Positions 27,053 through 37,294 are shown, counted from the stretch's first letter. The stretch: DNA of 64,000 nt from Flavobacterium degerlachei (GCF_900106645.1 NZ_FNMV01000002.1:186001-250000), one strand, 5' to 3'. The notes: generated from the letters alone by a model not told the origin. Numbers and translations are program-made.

Positions 27053-27745
27053 ATGAAAGCTTACAGATTATTTTTCGGAATACTATTTACATCATTTTTT
27101 ATGGGACAAAAACTACAGGCACAAGACTGGCCAAATCTAAACAAATACCAAAAAGTCAACCTCTTACTACAAAATGCGCAGCCTAATCCTAACAGAGTGG
27201 TATTCATGGGAGATTCTATCACTGAGTTTTGGAGCCGTGAAGCACCTGAATATTTTCAAACCCATAATTATATTAATCGTGGTATTAGCGGGCAAACAAC
27301 ACCACAAATGCTTCTTCGTTTTAGGGCTGACGTAATCGCTTTAAAACCTGCTGTTGTAGTAATTCTAGCGGGAGTCAATGACATTGCCGGTAATACTGGC
27401 CCGGCAACCTTAGAAATGATTACAAATAATATTTTCTCTATGATTGATTTGGCGAAAGCCCATAATATAAAAGTGATTCTCTGCTCCGTATTACCTGCAG
27501 CTGATTTTCCTTGGAAACCTGATCAGGATCCGGCTAATAAAATTATGGCGCTAAACAGTTTATTAATAAATTATGCTGATGATAACGCAATCACTTTTGT
27601 CGATTACTTTTCGGTGATGGTTGATAACCAAAACGGATTACCTAAAACCTACTCAGGCGATGGTGTCCATCCTAACAAAGTAGGTTATGAAATTATGGCG
27701 CCACTGGTTGAAAAAGCCATCCAATTTACGCTGCAAACACGATAG
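27053..27745 (+). CDS. Secreted SGNH/GDSL-type hydrolase
   Basis: A 230-aa protein with a signal peptide ending LQAQD. All four SGNH blocks are visible: GDSITEFW (catalytic Ser), NRGISGQTTPQML (Gly), LAGVNDIAGN (Asn) and GDGVHPNKVGYE (Asp and His). It is probably a periplasmic or extracellular lipase, esterase or carbohydrate deacetylase. The substrate cannot be assigned. Confidence 0.88.
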   Translation: MKAYRLFFGILFTSFFMGQKLQAQDWPNLNKYQKVNLLLQNAQPNPNRVVFMGDSITEFWSREAPEYFQTHNYINRGISGQTTPQMLLRFRADVIALKPAVVVILAGVNDIAGNTGPATLEMITNNIFSMIDLAKAHNIKVILCSVLPAADFPWKPDQDPANKIMALNSLLINYADDNAITFVDYFSVMVDNQNGLPKTYSGDGVHPNKVGYEIMAPLVEKAIQFTLQTR

Positions 27746-27764
27746 TCAAAAAGCGATATAAACT

Positions 27765-27800
27765 AAAAACCCAATCACTATTTCTAGGATTGGGTTTTTT
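27765..27800. terminator. Bidirectional terminator
   Basis: AAAAACCCAATC (27765-27776) pairs with GATTGGGTTTTT (27788-27799) between converging genes. Confidence 0.9.
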
Positions 27801-27818
27801 ACTTTTTGGGAATTTCTA

Positions 27819-29666
27819 TTATTTCAATACCGTAAAAATGATTTTAGAATTATCATACACACGTTGCGTTTGCTTTTTGAAATCTGATTCTTTAGCATAG
27901 AAAATATTGTCTACATAGGTTTGCGGATTCAAATCTATCAAAGGAAACCACGTGCTCTGAATCTGCACTTGAATTTTATGTCCTTTCTTGAATGTATGCA
28001 TTACATCCTGCAGTTTGATATTCACCGCTGTTTTTTGATTCGCTACAAAAGGTTCCGGATTGATGAAGCTATTTCTAAAACGGCCTCTCATTACCTCGCT
28101 ACGCACCATCATATGGTAATTGCTCATCTTTAAGTATGGTGCGACCTCAGCAGTTTCAGGTTCGTCTGCAGGAAAAACATCTATTAATTTCACAATCCAA
28201 TCAGAATCAGTTCCTGAAGTAGACACTTGTAATTGCGCTAGGATATCTCCGGCAAGCGTCATATCCTTACTTAAAGCTGACGTTTCATACACAAGAACAT
28301 CTGGGCGTCTTGCAGCAAAACGTTGGTCATCGGTCATGTATTTTCTTGGGGTAATCCCTTTTTGATTGATATCTTCGGTAAACGGAACCGGTTTTTTAGG
28401 ATCACTGATGAATTCTGCGAAAGCATTACTTTTACCTGTTTCCTCAGTAATAGTATTTTGAGTTAAAAAATACGCCTCTTTCTGTGTGTTTTTAGGAGGC
28501 CATGCATCGTAGGTTTTCCAATCTTTAGCGCCAGTATCAAAAACATAAGCTTCTGGCAATTTGTTCTCCCCTTTAGCATTGTCTTTAAGGAAATGACGAA
28601 AGAAGTTAGCTTCAATATTTTTTTGGTAAAAACTAGAAACACTATCTCCAAATTTTATATTTCCAATGGTAGCTGTTGCACTATTTCTAGCCCAATCACC
28701 GTGACTCCAAGGTCCCATAACGATTGTATTGTAGTTTTTACTGCTTTTTTCGATTGCTTGGTAAGTGTTTAAAGGGCCGTATAAATCCTCGGCATCAAAC
28801 CAACCTCCTACAGTCATTACTGCAGGTTTGATATCTTTTAAATGTTGTAGAATCCCACGTTTTTGCCAGAAATCATCATAGCTGCTGTGGTCTTTTAGCT
28901 GTTGCCAAAATTCATCTTCTTTACCATAATATTTATCCAGATTAGACAAAGGTCCTGCATCCAGAAAAAACTGGTAGTCATCCTTAGTTCCTAAATCAGG
29001 AAAGGTATACCACGATTTGCTGGTTTTTTCTGATTTTTGAATACCAAATAAAGGTGTTGCTTTCCAGTAGCTCAATAAATAAGCGCCATTGTGATGAAAA
29101 TCATCAAAAAAGAAATCACTGATACAAGCTTGTGGCGAAACTGCTTTCAAAGCCGGGTGATTGCTCAACAAAGAATAGGTAGAATAAAATCCCGGATACG
29201 AAATTCCCCAAACACCTACATTTCCGTTATTGTTTGTTGCATTTTTCACCAACCAATCAATAGTATCATAAGTATCTGAAGCTTCGTCAACTTGGGTTTT
29301 TCCTTTTTTATTAGGGATAAAAGCACGCATATTGTCATACAAACCATCACTCATCCAGCGCCCACGTACATCTTGATAGACGACAATGTAGCCTTCATTC
29401 ATCATTGTTTCGCTGGGACCAATGCTCTTTTTGAACTCGTTTTCCCCATAAGGCGCACAGCTGTAAGGCGTGCGTTGCATGATGATAGGATATTTCTTTG
29501 ATTTGTCTTTTGGCGTGTAAATGGCGGTAAACAAAGTAGCGCCATCTCGCATTTTAATATGCACCTCTTTCTTGGTGTAATTTTCGCCAACAGTACTTAG
29601 ACTGTTGTCTTGGGCAAAAACGCCTGCAGTAATTGCGAAAAACGCAATAAATAATAGTTTTTTCAT
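27819..29666 (-). CDS. CocE/NonD (S15) family hydrolase
   Basis: A 615-aa secreted serine hydrolase with a signal peptide ending VFAQD. The alpha/beta-hydrolase core carries GVWGISYPGFYS (the GxSYxG nucleophile elbow), YQDVRGRWMSDG, an Asp in VGGWFDAEDLYG and MGPWSHGDWAR with the catalytic His. The C-terminal half is a jelly-roll X-Pro dipeptidyl-peptidase C domain. Peptidase, alpha-amino-acid ester hydrolase and acylase activities are all known in this family. Confidence 0.88.
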   Translation of the reverse strand: MKKLLFIAFFAITAGVFAQDNSLSTVGENYTKKEVHIKMRDGATLFTAIYTPKDKSKKYPIIMQRTPYSCAPYGENEFKKSIGPSETMMNEGYIVVYQDVRGRWMSDGLYDNMRAFIPNKKGKTQVDEASDTYDTIDWLVKNATNNNGNVGVWGISYPGFYSTYSLLSNHPALKAVSPQACISDFFFDDFHHNGAYLLSYWKATPLFGIQKSEKTSKSWYTFPDLGTKDDYQFFLDAGPLSNLDKYYGKEDEFWQQLKDHSSYDDFWQKRGILQHLKDIKPAVMTVGGWFDAEDLYGPLNTYQAIEKSSKNYNTIVMGPWSHGDWARNSATATIGNIKFGDSVSSFYQKNIEANFFRHFLKDNAKGENKLPEAYVFDTGAKDWKTYDAWPPKNTQKEAYFLTQNTITEETGKSNAFAEFISDPKKPVPFTEDINQKGITPRKYMTDDQRFAARRPDVLVYETSALSKDMTLAGDILAQLQVSTSGTDSDWIVKLIDVFPADEPETAEVAPYLKMSNYHMMVRSEVMRGRFRNSFINPEPFVANQKTAVNIKLQDVMHTFKKGHKIQVQIQSTWFPLIDLNPQTYVDNIFYAKESDFKKQTQRVYDNSKIIFTVLK

Positions 29667-29879
29667 TTGAATAATAGCTAATTATAAAAGCGTAAAGATA
29701 TTTAGAATAAAACTAATTTTAACACTTAGTTTTTAAGTATTTGTACATATCACTAAAAGTGGGTATTGTGGTTGTGGTTTTTAAAGTGTTTATTTACAAT
29801 TAAGTAAATAATGTATTAAAACACGTATGTTCTAGATGTTATTTACGAGTTATGCAACATTTAAAACATGCCTTGACAA

Positions 29880-30491
29880 ATGAAATTTAAGATAATTACA
29901 ACCATTTTTTATATTTTATTCTTTTGCTCATGTAATCAAAAATTTGAAATGTTATCAGCAAAAAATACAGAAAACGGAGTTCTGTTGAAAAAAATTATAC
30001 CAAATAAAAACGTTAAATATTGGCAAGTTGAACACTTTCCAAATTATAAAACTGAGGATTTGGATTTTGAAATTTTATTTTCAAAAGGGAATACGGAAAA
30101 TATATCCATTCCGAAAAACGAATTTAATTTAAATGGATTTTTTTCAGGTTGTCATCCATCACTTTGTGCTTACAGAATTACTTATTTGGAAAAAGACCAG
30201 TGGAAAATCATACAGTCAGAAAAAGAATTGAAAACTTTCATTGATAAAATTGATAATGTGTATGAAGCCTATTTGATCGGAAAAATAAATGAATACGACA
30301 TTGACCAAAATTCAGAAAAAGGAAATGGATTTGTAAAGCAAAAAGATGGTTACAAACTTAAAATGATGAAATACAACAATTGTCCAGAATCAAAAGAGAG
30401 TTTTACTTTATCTATCAATAACAATGGAAATATCGAAAACACAAAAAGCAATGGGTTTTATTTTAAAACTACTGATTGCATAATTTACTAA
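29880..30491 (+). CDS. Orphan hypothetical lipoprotein (cassette-like)
   Basis: A 203-aa protein with an N-terminal hydrophobic segment ending in a FFCSCNQ lipobox (Cys16/Cys18). No family is recognised; the rest is Lys/Asn/Glu-rich with several Cys. The stop lies 6 bp before the attC-like repeat at 30497, as a cassette gene would. Its AT content is high even for this genome, compatible with recent acquisition. Confidence 0.65.
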   Translation: MKFKIITTIFYILFFCSCNQKFEMLSAKNTENGVLLKKIIPNKNVKYWQVEHFPNYKTEDLDFEILFSKGNTENISIPKNEFNLNGFFSGCHPSLCAYRITYLEKDQWKIIQSEKELKTFIDKIDNVYEAYLIGKINEYDIDQNSEKGNGFVKQKDGYKLKMMKYNNCPESKESFTLSINNNGNIENTKSNGFYFKTTDCIIY

Positions 30492-30496
30492 AATAA

Positions 30497-30650
30497 AAAC
30501 GTTGCATAACAGCCATTTAGCAATATTGCGAGTTTTGTGGTAAATTCACGTTTACGTTTCGTAAGAAATTATATCTTTAACGGCAAATAATAGGTCACGA
30601 AGTTCGCAACATCGCTAAGTGGCATAACGTTATAGGCTAGTTTACCGCCG
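30497..30650 (+). repeat. attC-like long hairpin repeat (copy 1)
   Basis: Imperfect inverted arms flank a ~70-nt spacer. GCCATTTAGC (30512-30521) pairs with GCTAAGTGGC (30614-30623), TTGCGA (30526-30531) with TCGCAA (30604-30609), and ATAAC (30506-30510) with GTTAT (30629-30633). This layout, of two paired boxes near each end and a long middle, resembles integron attC sites. The spacer contains GTGGTAAAT and CGGCAAATAA, reused in copy 2. No integrase gene is in the window. Confidence 0.6.
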
Positions 30651-30688
30651 ACACTATGAAATCAACCAAAATGAAATATTTTTAATCA

Positions 30689-31455
30689 ATGGAATACCAA
30701 CAAATTTTTGTGAAAAATACATCAGAATGTAAAAAAACGGAAACCTACATTGGAACAGGAAATCCAAATAGTAAAATTTTAATTATTGGAAAGGAAACAG
30801 CAACTGATATAGAAAACAAAGCAAATCGTGATGAACATTATGTTAAGTTTCAGATAGAGAATTTACAAGATTTTAAAGAAAATGCCGTCAAATGGGATTT
30901 AAATATTAAAAATAATGTTGTAGTAAATTCAATTCCTAATTGGATTGGCGGTAAAGATTCTCCTTTAACTTCAAATCCATTGTTTCCTTATAAAAGTTTG
31001 CATCCGACAGAACTAAAAGAAGGACAAACTTGGCGTAAATATCAAAAACTACACGACTTAATATTTTTAAATGATCTATCATCACTAAAAGAAAAAGAGA
31101 TTGATTTTCACAATAATTTCTTTTTGACCGAAATGAATAGTTCTCCTGCTAAATTTACTAAAGATGCAAACAAAAGCGGAATTCCATCTAGAAAATTTTT
31201 TTCAAAGAAAGTGATTTCTTTCAAAGTTTTGCTGTTGTTGTTTTAGCTTGTAGCAACTATATCAATGGCGATGAAATTAAAGAAATTTTTGATGTGAGTT
31301 TTGATAAACAATATGGTAATGGGAAACAATTATTTTGGACACACTATAATTCTGACAAGACAAAATTGGTAATTCATACAAGACAATTAAGTGCAAATGT
31401 TTCAAACGATTTATTGAAAGAAATTGCAAATGAAATTCGAAATTTCACAAAGTAA
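30689..31455 (+). pseudogene. Frameshifted orphan gene, possible uracil-DNA-glycosylase-like
   Basis: The frame from 30689 runs 185 aa to 31246, but its last ~20 residues are an unlikely tail. Reading -1 from the T-run at 31196-31202 restores a coherent protein (ESDFFQSFAVVVLACSNYI and onward) to a TAA at 31453-31455, with no stop in between. A one-base deletion in the 7-T run, a sequencing error or slippage would each explain this. The N-terminal part includes ILIIGKETATD, faintly like uracil-DNA glycosylase-type small orphan proteins, but this is weak. It lies between two repeat copies, as a cassette gene would. Confidence 0.6.
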
Positions 31456-31458
31456 AGG

Positions 31459-31510
31459 CACGAATCCTTTCGTGTGGTAAATCTTGCACGGCAAATAAAT
31501 CATGATTCCA
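31459..31510 (+). repeat. Truncated second copy of the cassette-associated repeat
   Basis: GTGGTAAAT (31474-31482) and CGGCAAATAA (31489-31498) recur in the same order as in copy 1 (30537-30545 and 30581-30590), with the middle deleted. A small hairpin CACGAA/TTCGTG precedes at 31459-31474. It directly follows the frameshifted gene. Confidence 0.55.
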
Positions 31511-31589
31511 ACACAAACTAGTTCTAAACTCATAAATGCTGTAACAAAAACCCCTTCTCTTCGTCTTGTTTATAATAAAGATACCTTAC

Positions 31590-33116
31590 ATGAAACCTAG
31601 CTTACTATATACTTTTTTCATTCTATTTTTGATTCAAACAGCATTTGCCCAAAACATCAGGGGGAAAATTATTGATTCTAATACTGGGGAAAGTATTCCC
31701 TATGCAAACATTAGAGTAAACGAATCAGAGAATTTAGTTTCTAATGGGGAAGGTTATTTTACTTTATCTGAAAACAACAGTCGTGATGAAACCGTACTTA
31801 CTGTTTCTTATTTGGGTTTTGTTAATCAGCAATTGAGTGTTGCCCAATTGAAAAAACTCGACTTTACTATTAAACTCTTAGCCGGAATTTATGAATTGAG
31901 CGATGTTGCGGTGTCTAACATAAAACCAAATCCTTACGAGATTATGGCAAATGTAAAAGCCAACTTGAGCCAAAATTATACTACCGGTGAAAAAGGGTCA
32001 AAAGAAATGTTCTTTTTCAGAAAATCTAATTATTTCAATCCTTCTATAATTGATATCGAAATTAACAAATCAACTGGCTTTAGCAAGCAAGCATTATCAA
32101 AAGTCAACAACGACTTGCAGTCTTTCTCTACTAAATTAATTTCGAGGCCACCAGTATCATTTACTGATGTGCTTTGCAATTACTATTCAGTTAAAACAAA
32201 AAAAGCAGATAAGTTTGTGTTTAGATCCAAACTAGATGTGTTAAAAGCCACTATTTTAAAAAATGCAGGAGAATCTATATCCATAGACGATTTAGAAAAA
32301 ACAGCCGAAAAATTGATGCTACAACACCTAGATACTACTAAATATTACCGCATAAAAAGTGGACTTATAGGATCTAGAGATACGATATCATTACGTAAAG
32401 ACTTCAACAACAAAAAAACCTCTAAAGACAAAGAAGAAAAGAATCAATTAACTGCTGCAAAAATTAATTTGAACAGCTTCATGAATGAAAACAACTTTTT
32501 AAAGAACAAGAGATTTGATTTTATACAAAATCCGAAGCTATATGACTATGCTTATGAAGGAACGACCTACACAAACCAAAATGAATTTGCTTATGTACTG
32601 AGTTTTAAACCTCGAAAAAGTAAAGCGATGTATGTGGGGAAATTATATATTTCTGAAACCGATTATGCCGTTCTGAGAGCTGATTATGTCCTAGATGAAG
32701 GAGAGAAAGTGAGTAATTTTAATATGAAGTTTCTTTTAGGAATTAAAGTCTCTGAGAATGTAAGTAAAGGAACTATTATTTATAAAAAAAGAGCCGAAGA
32801 CGATAACTACTACATGCAGTATGCCGCAACAGAAAGCGGAAATTACTTTTACCTAAATCGCCCACTTAAACTTATAGAGTTAGCTAAGGGTGAAAAAGAT
32901 GTTTTAGCACTTGATTTTAAAATGGAAGCCAATATGCGCAATAAAACAGAGTTTCTAAATATGTCCCGCACTGAAATATCGCAGTCAGCAATTGAAAAAA
33001 TTAAAGAGGAAGATTTTAAATATATAAATATCAAATCCTACGATCCAAAGATTTGGAAAGACTACAATGCCATCGAACCCTTGCAAGAAATGAAGCAATT
33101 CAAGGCTGTAAATTAA
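31590..33116 (+). CDS. Secreted CarboxypepD-regulatory-like domain protein
   Basis: The start at MKPSLLYTFFILF (ATG 31590) gives a signal peptide ending AFAQN. A beta-sandwich CarboxypepD_reg domain (about 20-105; GKIIDSNTGESIPYANIRV) is typical of Bacteroidota cell-envelope proteins. The remaining ~400 residues are mixed beta-strands with Lys-rich segments and no recognised catalytic motif. A small secreted protein follows 5 bp downstream, so they are probably co-transcribed. Function is unknown. Confidence 0.75.
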   Translation: MKPSLLYTFFILFLIQTAFAQNIRGKIIDSNTGESIPYANIRVNESENLVSNGEGYFTLSENNSRDETVLTVSYLGFVNQQLSVAQLKKLDFTIKLLAGIYELSDVAVSNIKPNPYEIMANVKANLSQNYTTGEKGSKEMFFFRKSNYFNPSIIDIEINKSTGFSKQALSKVNNDLQSFSTKLISRPPVSFTDVLCNYYSVKTKKADKFVFRSKLDVLKATILKNAGESISIDDLEKTAEKLMLQHLDTTKYYRIKSGLIGSRDTISLRKDFNNKKTSKDKEEKNQLTAAKINLNSFMNENNFLKNKRFDFIQNPKLYDYAYEGTTYTNQNEFAYVLSFKPRKSKAMYVGKLYISETDYAVLRADYVLDEGEKVSNFNMKFLLGIKVSENVSKGTIIYKKRAEDDNYYMQYAATESGNYFYLNRPLKLIELAKGEKDVLALDFKMEANMRNKTEFLNMSRTEISQSAIEKIKEEDFKYINIKSYDPKIWKDYNAIEPLQEMKQFKAVN

Positions 33117-33121
33117 ACAAA

Positions 33122-33760
33122 ATGAGAAAAAGCAAGCTGTTTATAATTCTATTTATTACTATTAGCATTTCGATTGTTTCTGCGCAAAAAAAGGAAGTTT
33201 ATGTAAACGACGACTTAGAGTTGATTACTCAACAAGACTACGACCGCAATTCAGGCGACGATTATTTGAATCTAAAATTTGATGCTGATTCTATCTACTT
33301 AAATGTTAGCGCTAAAAGAATTAAAAAAGGAAAAATAAGTAACAGTCAACTTAACGCCTTAAAAGCAGATTTAGCAATTAGTTCAGCCTATTATGATAAA
33401 GAGGATAAAATAGTCATCTATTATTATCCTGGCCAAGATGCCTGTAATAGTAGTGGTGACAAGGAAATGACGAGACAGAACTATCAAGAGTATTTAAAAA
33501 AGCTTAAAAAGAACCAAAATATCAAACAGTTTTTTGTCTATAAATCCCCCGAAGGAACAGCAGCTTATGGAAATATTGATTGGATCATGGATAAAAACAA
33601 ATTAATAGAAACTATTTTTTTTCCTGTGCATTATCCTTGTAATAGCACCGTTATAATAGATTCTTATGGAAACTATTATTCGCATCGCGGAGAAAACAAT
33701 ATTAGTGACGTTTTTAAAATTTTGAAAGACAAAAAAACATTTACAAATACGGCAAACTAA
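33122..33760 (+). CDS. Hypothetical secreted protein
   Basis: A 212-aa protein starting at MRKSKLFIILF (ATG 33122) with a signal peptide ending VSAQK. Tyr/Asp/Lys-rich, with no recognised domain. It starts 5 bp after the CarboxypepD-domain gene and is probably its partner. Confidence 0.65.
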   Translation: MRKSKLFIILFITISISIVSAQKKEVYVNDDLELITQQDYDRNSGDDYLNLKFDADSIYLNVSAKRIKKGKISNSQLNALKADLAISSAYYDKEDKIVIYYYPGQDACNSSGDKEMTRQNYQEYLKKLKKNQNIKQFFVYKSPEGTAAYGNIDWIMDKNKLIETIFFPVHYPCNSTVIIDSYGNYYSHRGENNISDVFKILKDKKTFTNTAN

Positions 33761-33854
33761 AGTACAATCCCTTCCTTTAAACAAGGTAGTTTTTCCTCTT
33801 CTTATTCCTAATTTAGTCTAATTTTGCTTTTTGTAAAAATAGCAACACCCAATT

Positions 33855-34304
33855 ATGCTTTCGAAAGTACAGTTTAAAGAATGGTTTGATCGTTATAAAT
33901 ATGCCGAATTGGCTGCGACTACTGCTGCCTTATTGGGTTCGCAGTTCAGCAGGATTTTTAGTGGTTTGACTACGGCTTACTTGATTACCTTTATGGAGTA
34001 CTTTGCTTTTTATGGGGTTATTATTAGCATGGCCTACATTCAACTCGCCAAAAAGAATAAAGACCTAGAAAAACAGACTTCTTTAAATGACATTTTAAGG
34101 ATTGTCAAAAACTTAGTATTGGAATTTGGTTACCCTGCCCTTTTAGATATTTTATTAGTACGTCCGTTTTGTATGTACTGGTTGCCTATTTTGACAGGAA
34201 ATGCGGTAACGGGAATCATGGCGGGAAAACTTTGCGCTGATTTCCTGTTTTACTTTCTCTCTATTGTGAACTACGAATGGATGAAGCGCAAAAATCATTT
34301 TTAA
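33855..34304 (+). CDS. Hypothetical membrane protein
   Basis: A 149-aa protein with about three to four hydrophobic segments (near 20-35, 42-62, 90-110 and 112-138) and a basic C-terminal tail. No family is recognised. TAATTTTG at 33819-33826 upstream may be its -7 element. Confidence 0.6.
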   Translation: MLSKVQFKEWFDRYKYAELAATTAALLGSQFSRIFSGLTTAYLITFMEYFAFYGVIISMAYIQLAKKNKDLEKQTSLNDILRIVKNLVLEFGYPALLDILLVRPFCMYWLPILTGNAVTGIMAGKLCADFLFYFLSIVNYEWMKRKNHF

Positions 34305-34779
34305 GTCAAATAGGAATTTTAATATAGAAGAAATTCGATACGAACAACAAGCACAATGCTTTTTCAGAATTTATGATTGAATTTAGTTCTTTTTATAAAT
34401 TCCAAAATGCAAAACAATTCCTTTTGAATGTTTTAGCTGAAATAGACACTACTAACCTGCTGTTTTCATAATGATTGAATCGTTATTTTGTAACTTTTTT
34501 TTATATTTTAGTCTAATGAATAAATTTAATTCGTGAAACATAACACTATTAATAAGCAATAAAATTATATGTGAAATTAAAGTAGTATTTATTGATAGTG
34601 CCACCCTTTACTATTTGCAACTAGTTTTGATCAGAAATTAGAATGGAGCGATATCAAGTCATTAATAATCATAATGCTTTATTTATAAAAGCATTACTTT
34701 AGTTATCAGAATTACAAAGTTGCAAAATTTCAGCTAATGCAATTACTTTAACACTTTTATTTCAATACAATTTAAAGAT
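34305..34779. other. 475-bp AT-rich gap before the AraC gene
   Basis: A 32-codon frame (34373-34471) is present but has no support. No terminator, RNA or repeat was recognised here. It presumably holds the AraC promoter, but no convincing TAnnTTTG was found near 34780. Confidence 0.5.
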
Positions 34780-35628
34780 ATGGAATCTATAATCATTAAA
34801 CCAAAAAATGAAATCCTGAGAAAGTATATTCAATATTTTCTGTTTTTTAAAAATACAGAAAACGCTATTCTCAGCTATACTACATTCCCTAATAATAATC
34901 TATGTCTGGCTATTTATAAACAAAATGAAATAAAACACGTAAATAAATCACAAACAAATCGTTGTATCATTACTCAAGGAAGCAAACCGTTTGTAAGTAA
35001 ACTTTATGGATTTCATAAAACCCCTTTTCAAGTTGACATTAACTCAAGTCTTGACCAAGTTTGTATCATTTTTCACCCTTCAGCATTGCGATCGTTCACT
35101 AATGCTTCTTATACTGATTTAATGAAATCGGATACTGTTTTTGAGGATATTTTTTTAAACAACAATGATTTTCTTTTAGAACAAATTTTTGAAGAAGATG
35201 ATTTTGCCAAAAGGACTCAAAAATTAGAATCATTGCTTTTAGGGAATTTAAAACACGAAATTCCCGATAAATTGAAAGAAGGATTATATTTTATCTCAAA
35301 AAACAATAACGAAAATCTTACGGTTGAAACACTTTGTAAAAACCTTAAAATAAGTGAAAGCTCCTTATTTCGATTATTCAAAAATAATTTAGGACAAAAT
35401 CCAAAATCATACCTAAAAACAATCCGATTTAGAAATATTCTGGATGAAATTATGCTTGGACAGAATACACATACTGAAGTAGATTACCTCAATCAATATT
35501 ACGACCAAGCACACTTCATAAATGATTTCAAAACACATACAGGCTATTCTCCAAAAAGTTTGATCGAAAAAGTATCTGTTCAACAAAATGATTTGACTTG
35601 GATTTATAATAAAATGAATCGTGAATGA
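34780..35628 (+). CDS. AraC/XylS family transcriptional regulator
   Basis: A 282-aa regulator. The N-terminal ~170 residues form a variable sensing domain resembling AraC-type helical/beta modules. The C-terminal ~100 residues form the paired HTH with NLTVETLCKNLKISESSLFRLFKNNLGQNP and FINDFKTHTGYSPKSLIEK. The S41 protease gene starts 59 bp downstream on the same strand, so it is a possible target. The inducer is unknown. Confidence 0.88.
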   Translation: MESIIIKPKNEILRKYIQYFLFFKNTENAILSYTTFPNNNLCLAIYKQNEIKHVNKSQTNRCIITQGSKPFVSKLYGFHKTPFQVDINSSLDQVCIIFHPSALRSFTNASYTDLMKSDTVFEDIFLNNNDFLLEQIFEEDDFAKRTQKLESLLLGNLKHEIPDKLKEGLYFISKNNNENLTVETLCKNLKISESSLFRLFKNNLGQNPKSYLKTIRFRNILDEIMLGQNTHTEVDYLNQYYDQAHFINDFKTHTGYSPKSLIEKVSVQQNDLTWIYNKMNRE

Positions 35629-35687
35629 TTTTTACAATTTTAGACACTAGCAATTGATTTCATTTGTATTCTAAAAAATAAAGTAAA

Positions 35688-37268
35688 ATGAAACAGTTTT
35701 TTTCCATTAGTTTAGTTTGTTTATTAATTGCTTGCAGTAGTCCTAAACATACCCTTTCTAATTCAGAAAGTTTACCTAAACTATCTTACCAACAAATGCT
35801 GGAAGACCATGATACCTTAGTGTCTAAAATCAAGCAAACAAGTCCGATAATCTATTTCAATAAAGAAGTTAGAGGCATAGACTTTAATCAACATGCAACT
35901 ACTCTTAGAAAGCAAATTAATACCAAGACTACAACACAACAATTCCTTCAAATAGTAGACAAAACACTTAATGCGGCACAAGACGGACATACAAATAGAT
36001 TGAATGATGCATTACTAGATCACATGAAAAAATATGGTATTCCATTGGGAGCTATAAAGGGCATAGATAGCACAGATGCCAAAAATAGTTATACATATAA
36101 CAACTATTTTAAAAACGAAGTATATACAAAATTAGATTTGAATCTGATTTATACAAACGGTGCGTATTACAACTTATTGCCATTCTCCTACAAAGAAAAA
36201 AACTATCCTACTGCAATGAAACTTATTAGTTGTAATGGAATAGAAATCCATCAATTTGTAAATAGTCTTACCGAATTAGCCTCTCCTTTACGTTGGGATA
36301 GAACAAATAATAGAACTTATAAAGAAGATTTTTACCGAAATTCTGAAATTTATAAAAACAATGTACTAAAACTGGTTTTTCAAGATAAAGGATTTAAAAA
36401 TCACAAAATATCCATCATTAAAAATGATAAAGTAACTTTCTTGCAAGAAAGAAATTGGAAATACGGTTACAATCAGGCTAAGGATTCTTTAGCAACACAT
36501 TTTTTTGAAAAACAAGGTGTTTTTTACGCTAAACTGCCAAGGATGGACGTACCATTAGGCGATTCTATAAATCAACGTTTAGGAACGATTATTAACAAAC
36601 ACAATGTAAACGCCGTTGTGATTGATATCCGTGGAAATGGCGGTGGAAATGACGAAACTTACAATAACGCTTTAAAATCAATCATCAAGGATACCTTACG
36701 ACTGAACGTGGTATTAGGTATAAACTGGAGTCCATACACACGTAATTATTATGAATACAATCGTGATTCTATACAAAAAGAGCCTATATTTAGTTTTAAA
36801 GTGGATGTTCCTACTTTAAAAGAACCGGAAATGTTTTATATCACATTTGCTAGTGCTTTAATAGTTCCTGATAGTATTAAATATCCTTTTGAAGGCAAAA
36901 TTTATATTTTACAAGACAGGTACATTTATTCCGCATCCAGTAATCTGTCCGCTTTAGCAAAAAACACCGAACAACTAATCAGCATAGGAGAAACACCTGA
37001 CTTACTGGGTGGGATGCAAAGAGACCCTTTTATTATGATGCTACCACATAGTAAAGTCATTTTTAGAGTAGAGCCACAAATTGATTTTACAGACAACAAA
37101 AAAGTGGAAGACTGCTTTAAAAACAACGTGGAGTTCCCAGTTCAATACTCTATTGATAATTTGTATTTGCGTACTACTACAAAAGAAAATGTATTTGGAA
37201 AAGAGTTTCTTTTTAACAATGATCCAATGTTTAAAAAGGTAATAGAACTAGAAGGTATAAATAATTAG
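35688..37268 (+). CDS. S41 family peptidase lipoprotein
   Basis: A 526-aa periplasmic lipoprotein (lipobox LLIACSS, Cys16). The S41 core is indicated by VVIDIRGNGGGNDETY and a catalytic Ser/Lys region at YSASSNLSALAKN. The N-terminal part includes a TSP-like domain around NAAQDGHTNRLND. Tail-specific (C-terminal processing) proteases of this family degrade periplasmic proteins. Catalytic residues are inferred from position. Confidence 0.85.
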   Translation: MKQFFSISLVCLLIACSSPKHTLSNSESLPKLSYQQMLEDHDTLVSKIKQTSPIIYFNKEVRGIDFNQHATTLRKQINTKTTTQQFLQIVDKTLNAAQDGHTNRLNDALLDHMKKYGIPLGAIKGIDSTDAKNSYTYNNYFKNEVYTKLDLNLIYTNGAYYNLLPFSYKEKNYPTAMKLISCNGIEIHQFVNSLTELASPLRWDRTNNRTYKEDFYRNSEIYKNNVLKLVFQDKGFKNHKISIIKNDKVTFLQERNWKYGYNQAKDSLATHFFEKQGVFYAKLPRMDVPLGDSINQRLGTIINKHNVNAVVIDIRGNGGGNDETYNNALKSIIKDTLRLNVVLGINWSPYTRNYYEYNRDSIQKEPIFSFKVDVPTLKEPEMFYITFASALIVPDSIKYPFEGKIYILQDRYIYSASSNLSALAKNTEQLISIGETPDLLGGMQRDPFIMMLPHSKVIFRVEPQIDFTDNKKVEDCFKNNVEFPVQYSIDNLYLRTTTKENVFGKEFLFNNDPMFKKVIELEGINN

Positions 37269-37294
37269 AAAGTTATAATTACTATTGGCGACAT

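Noticed and set aside
34373-34471. 32-codon frame in the gap before the AraC gene
   Set aside because: No start context, homology or neighbour support.
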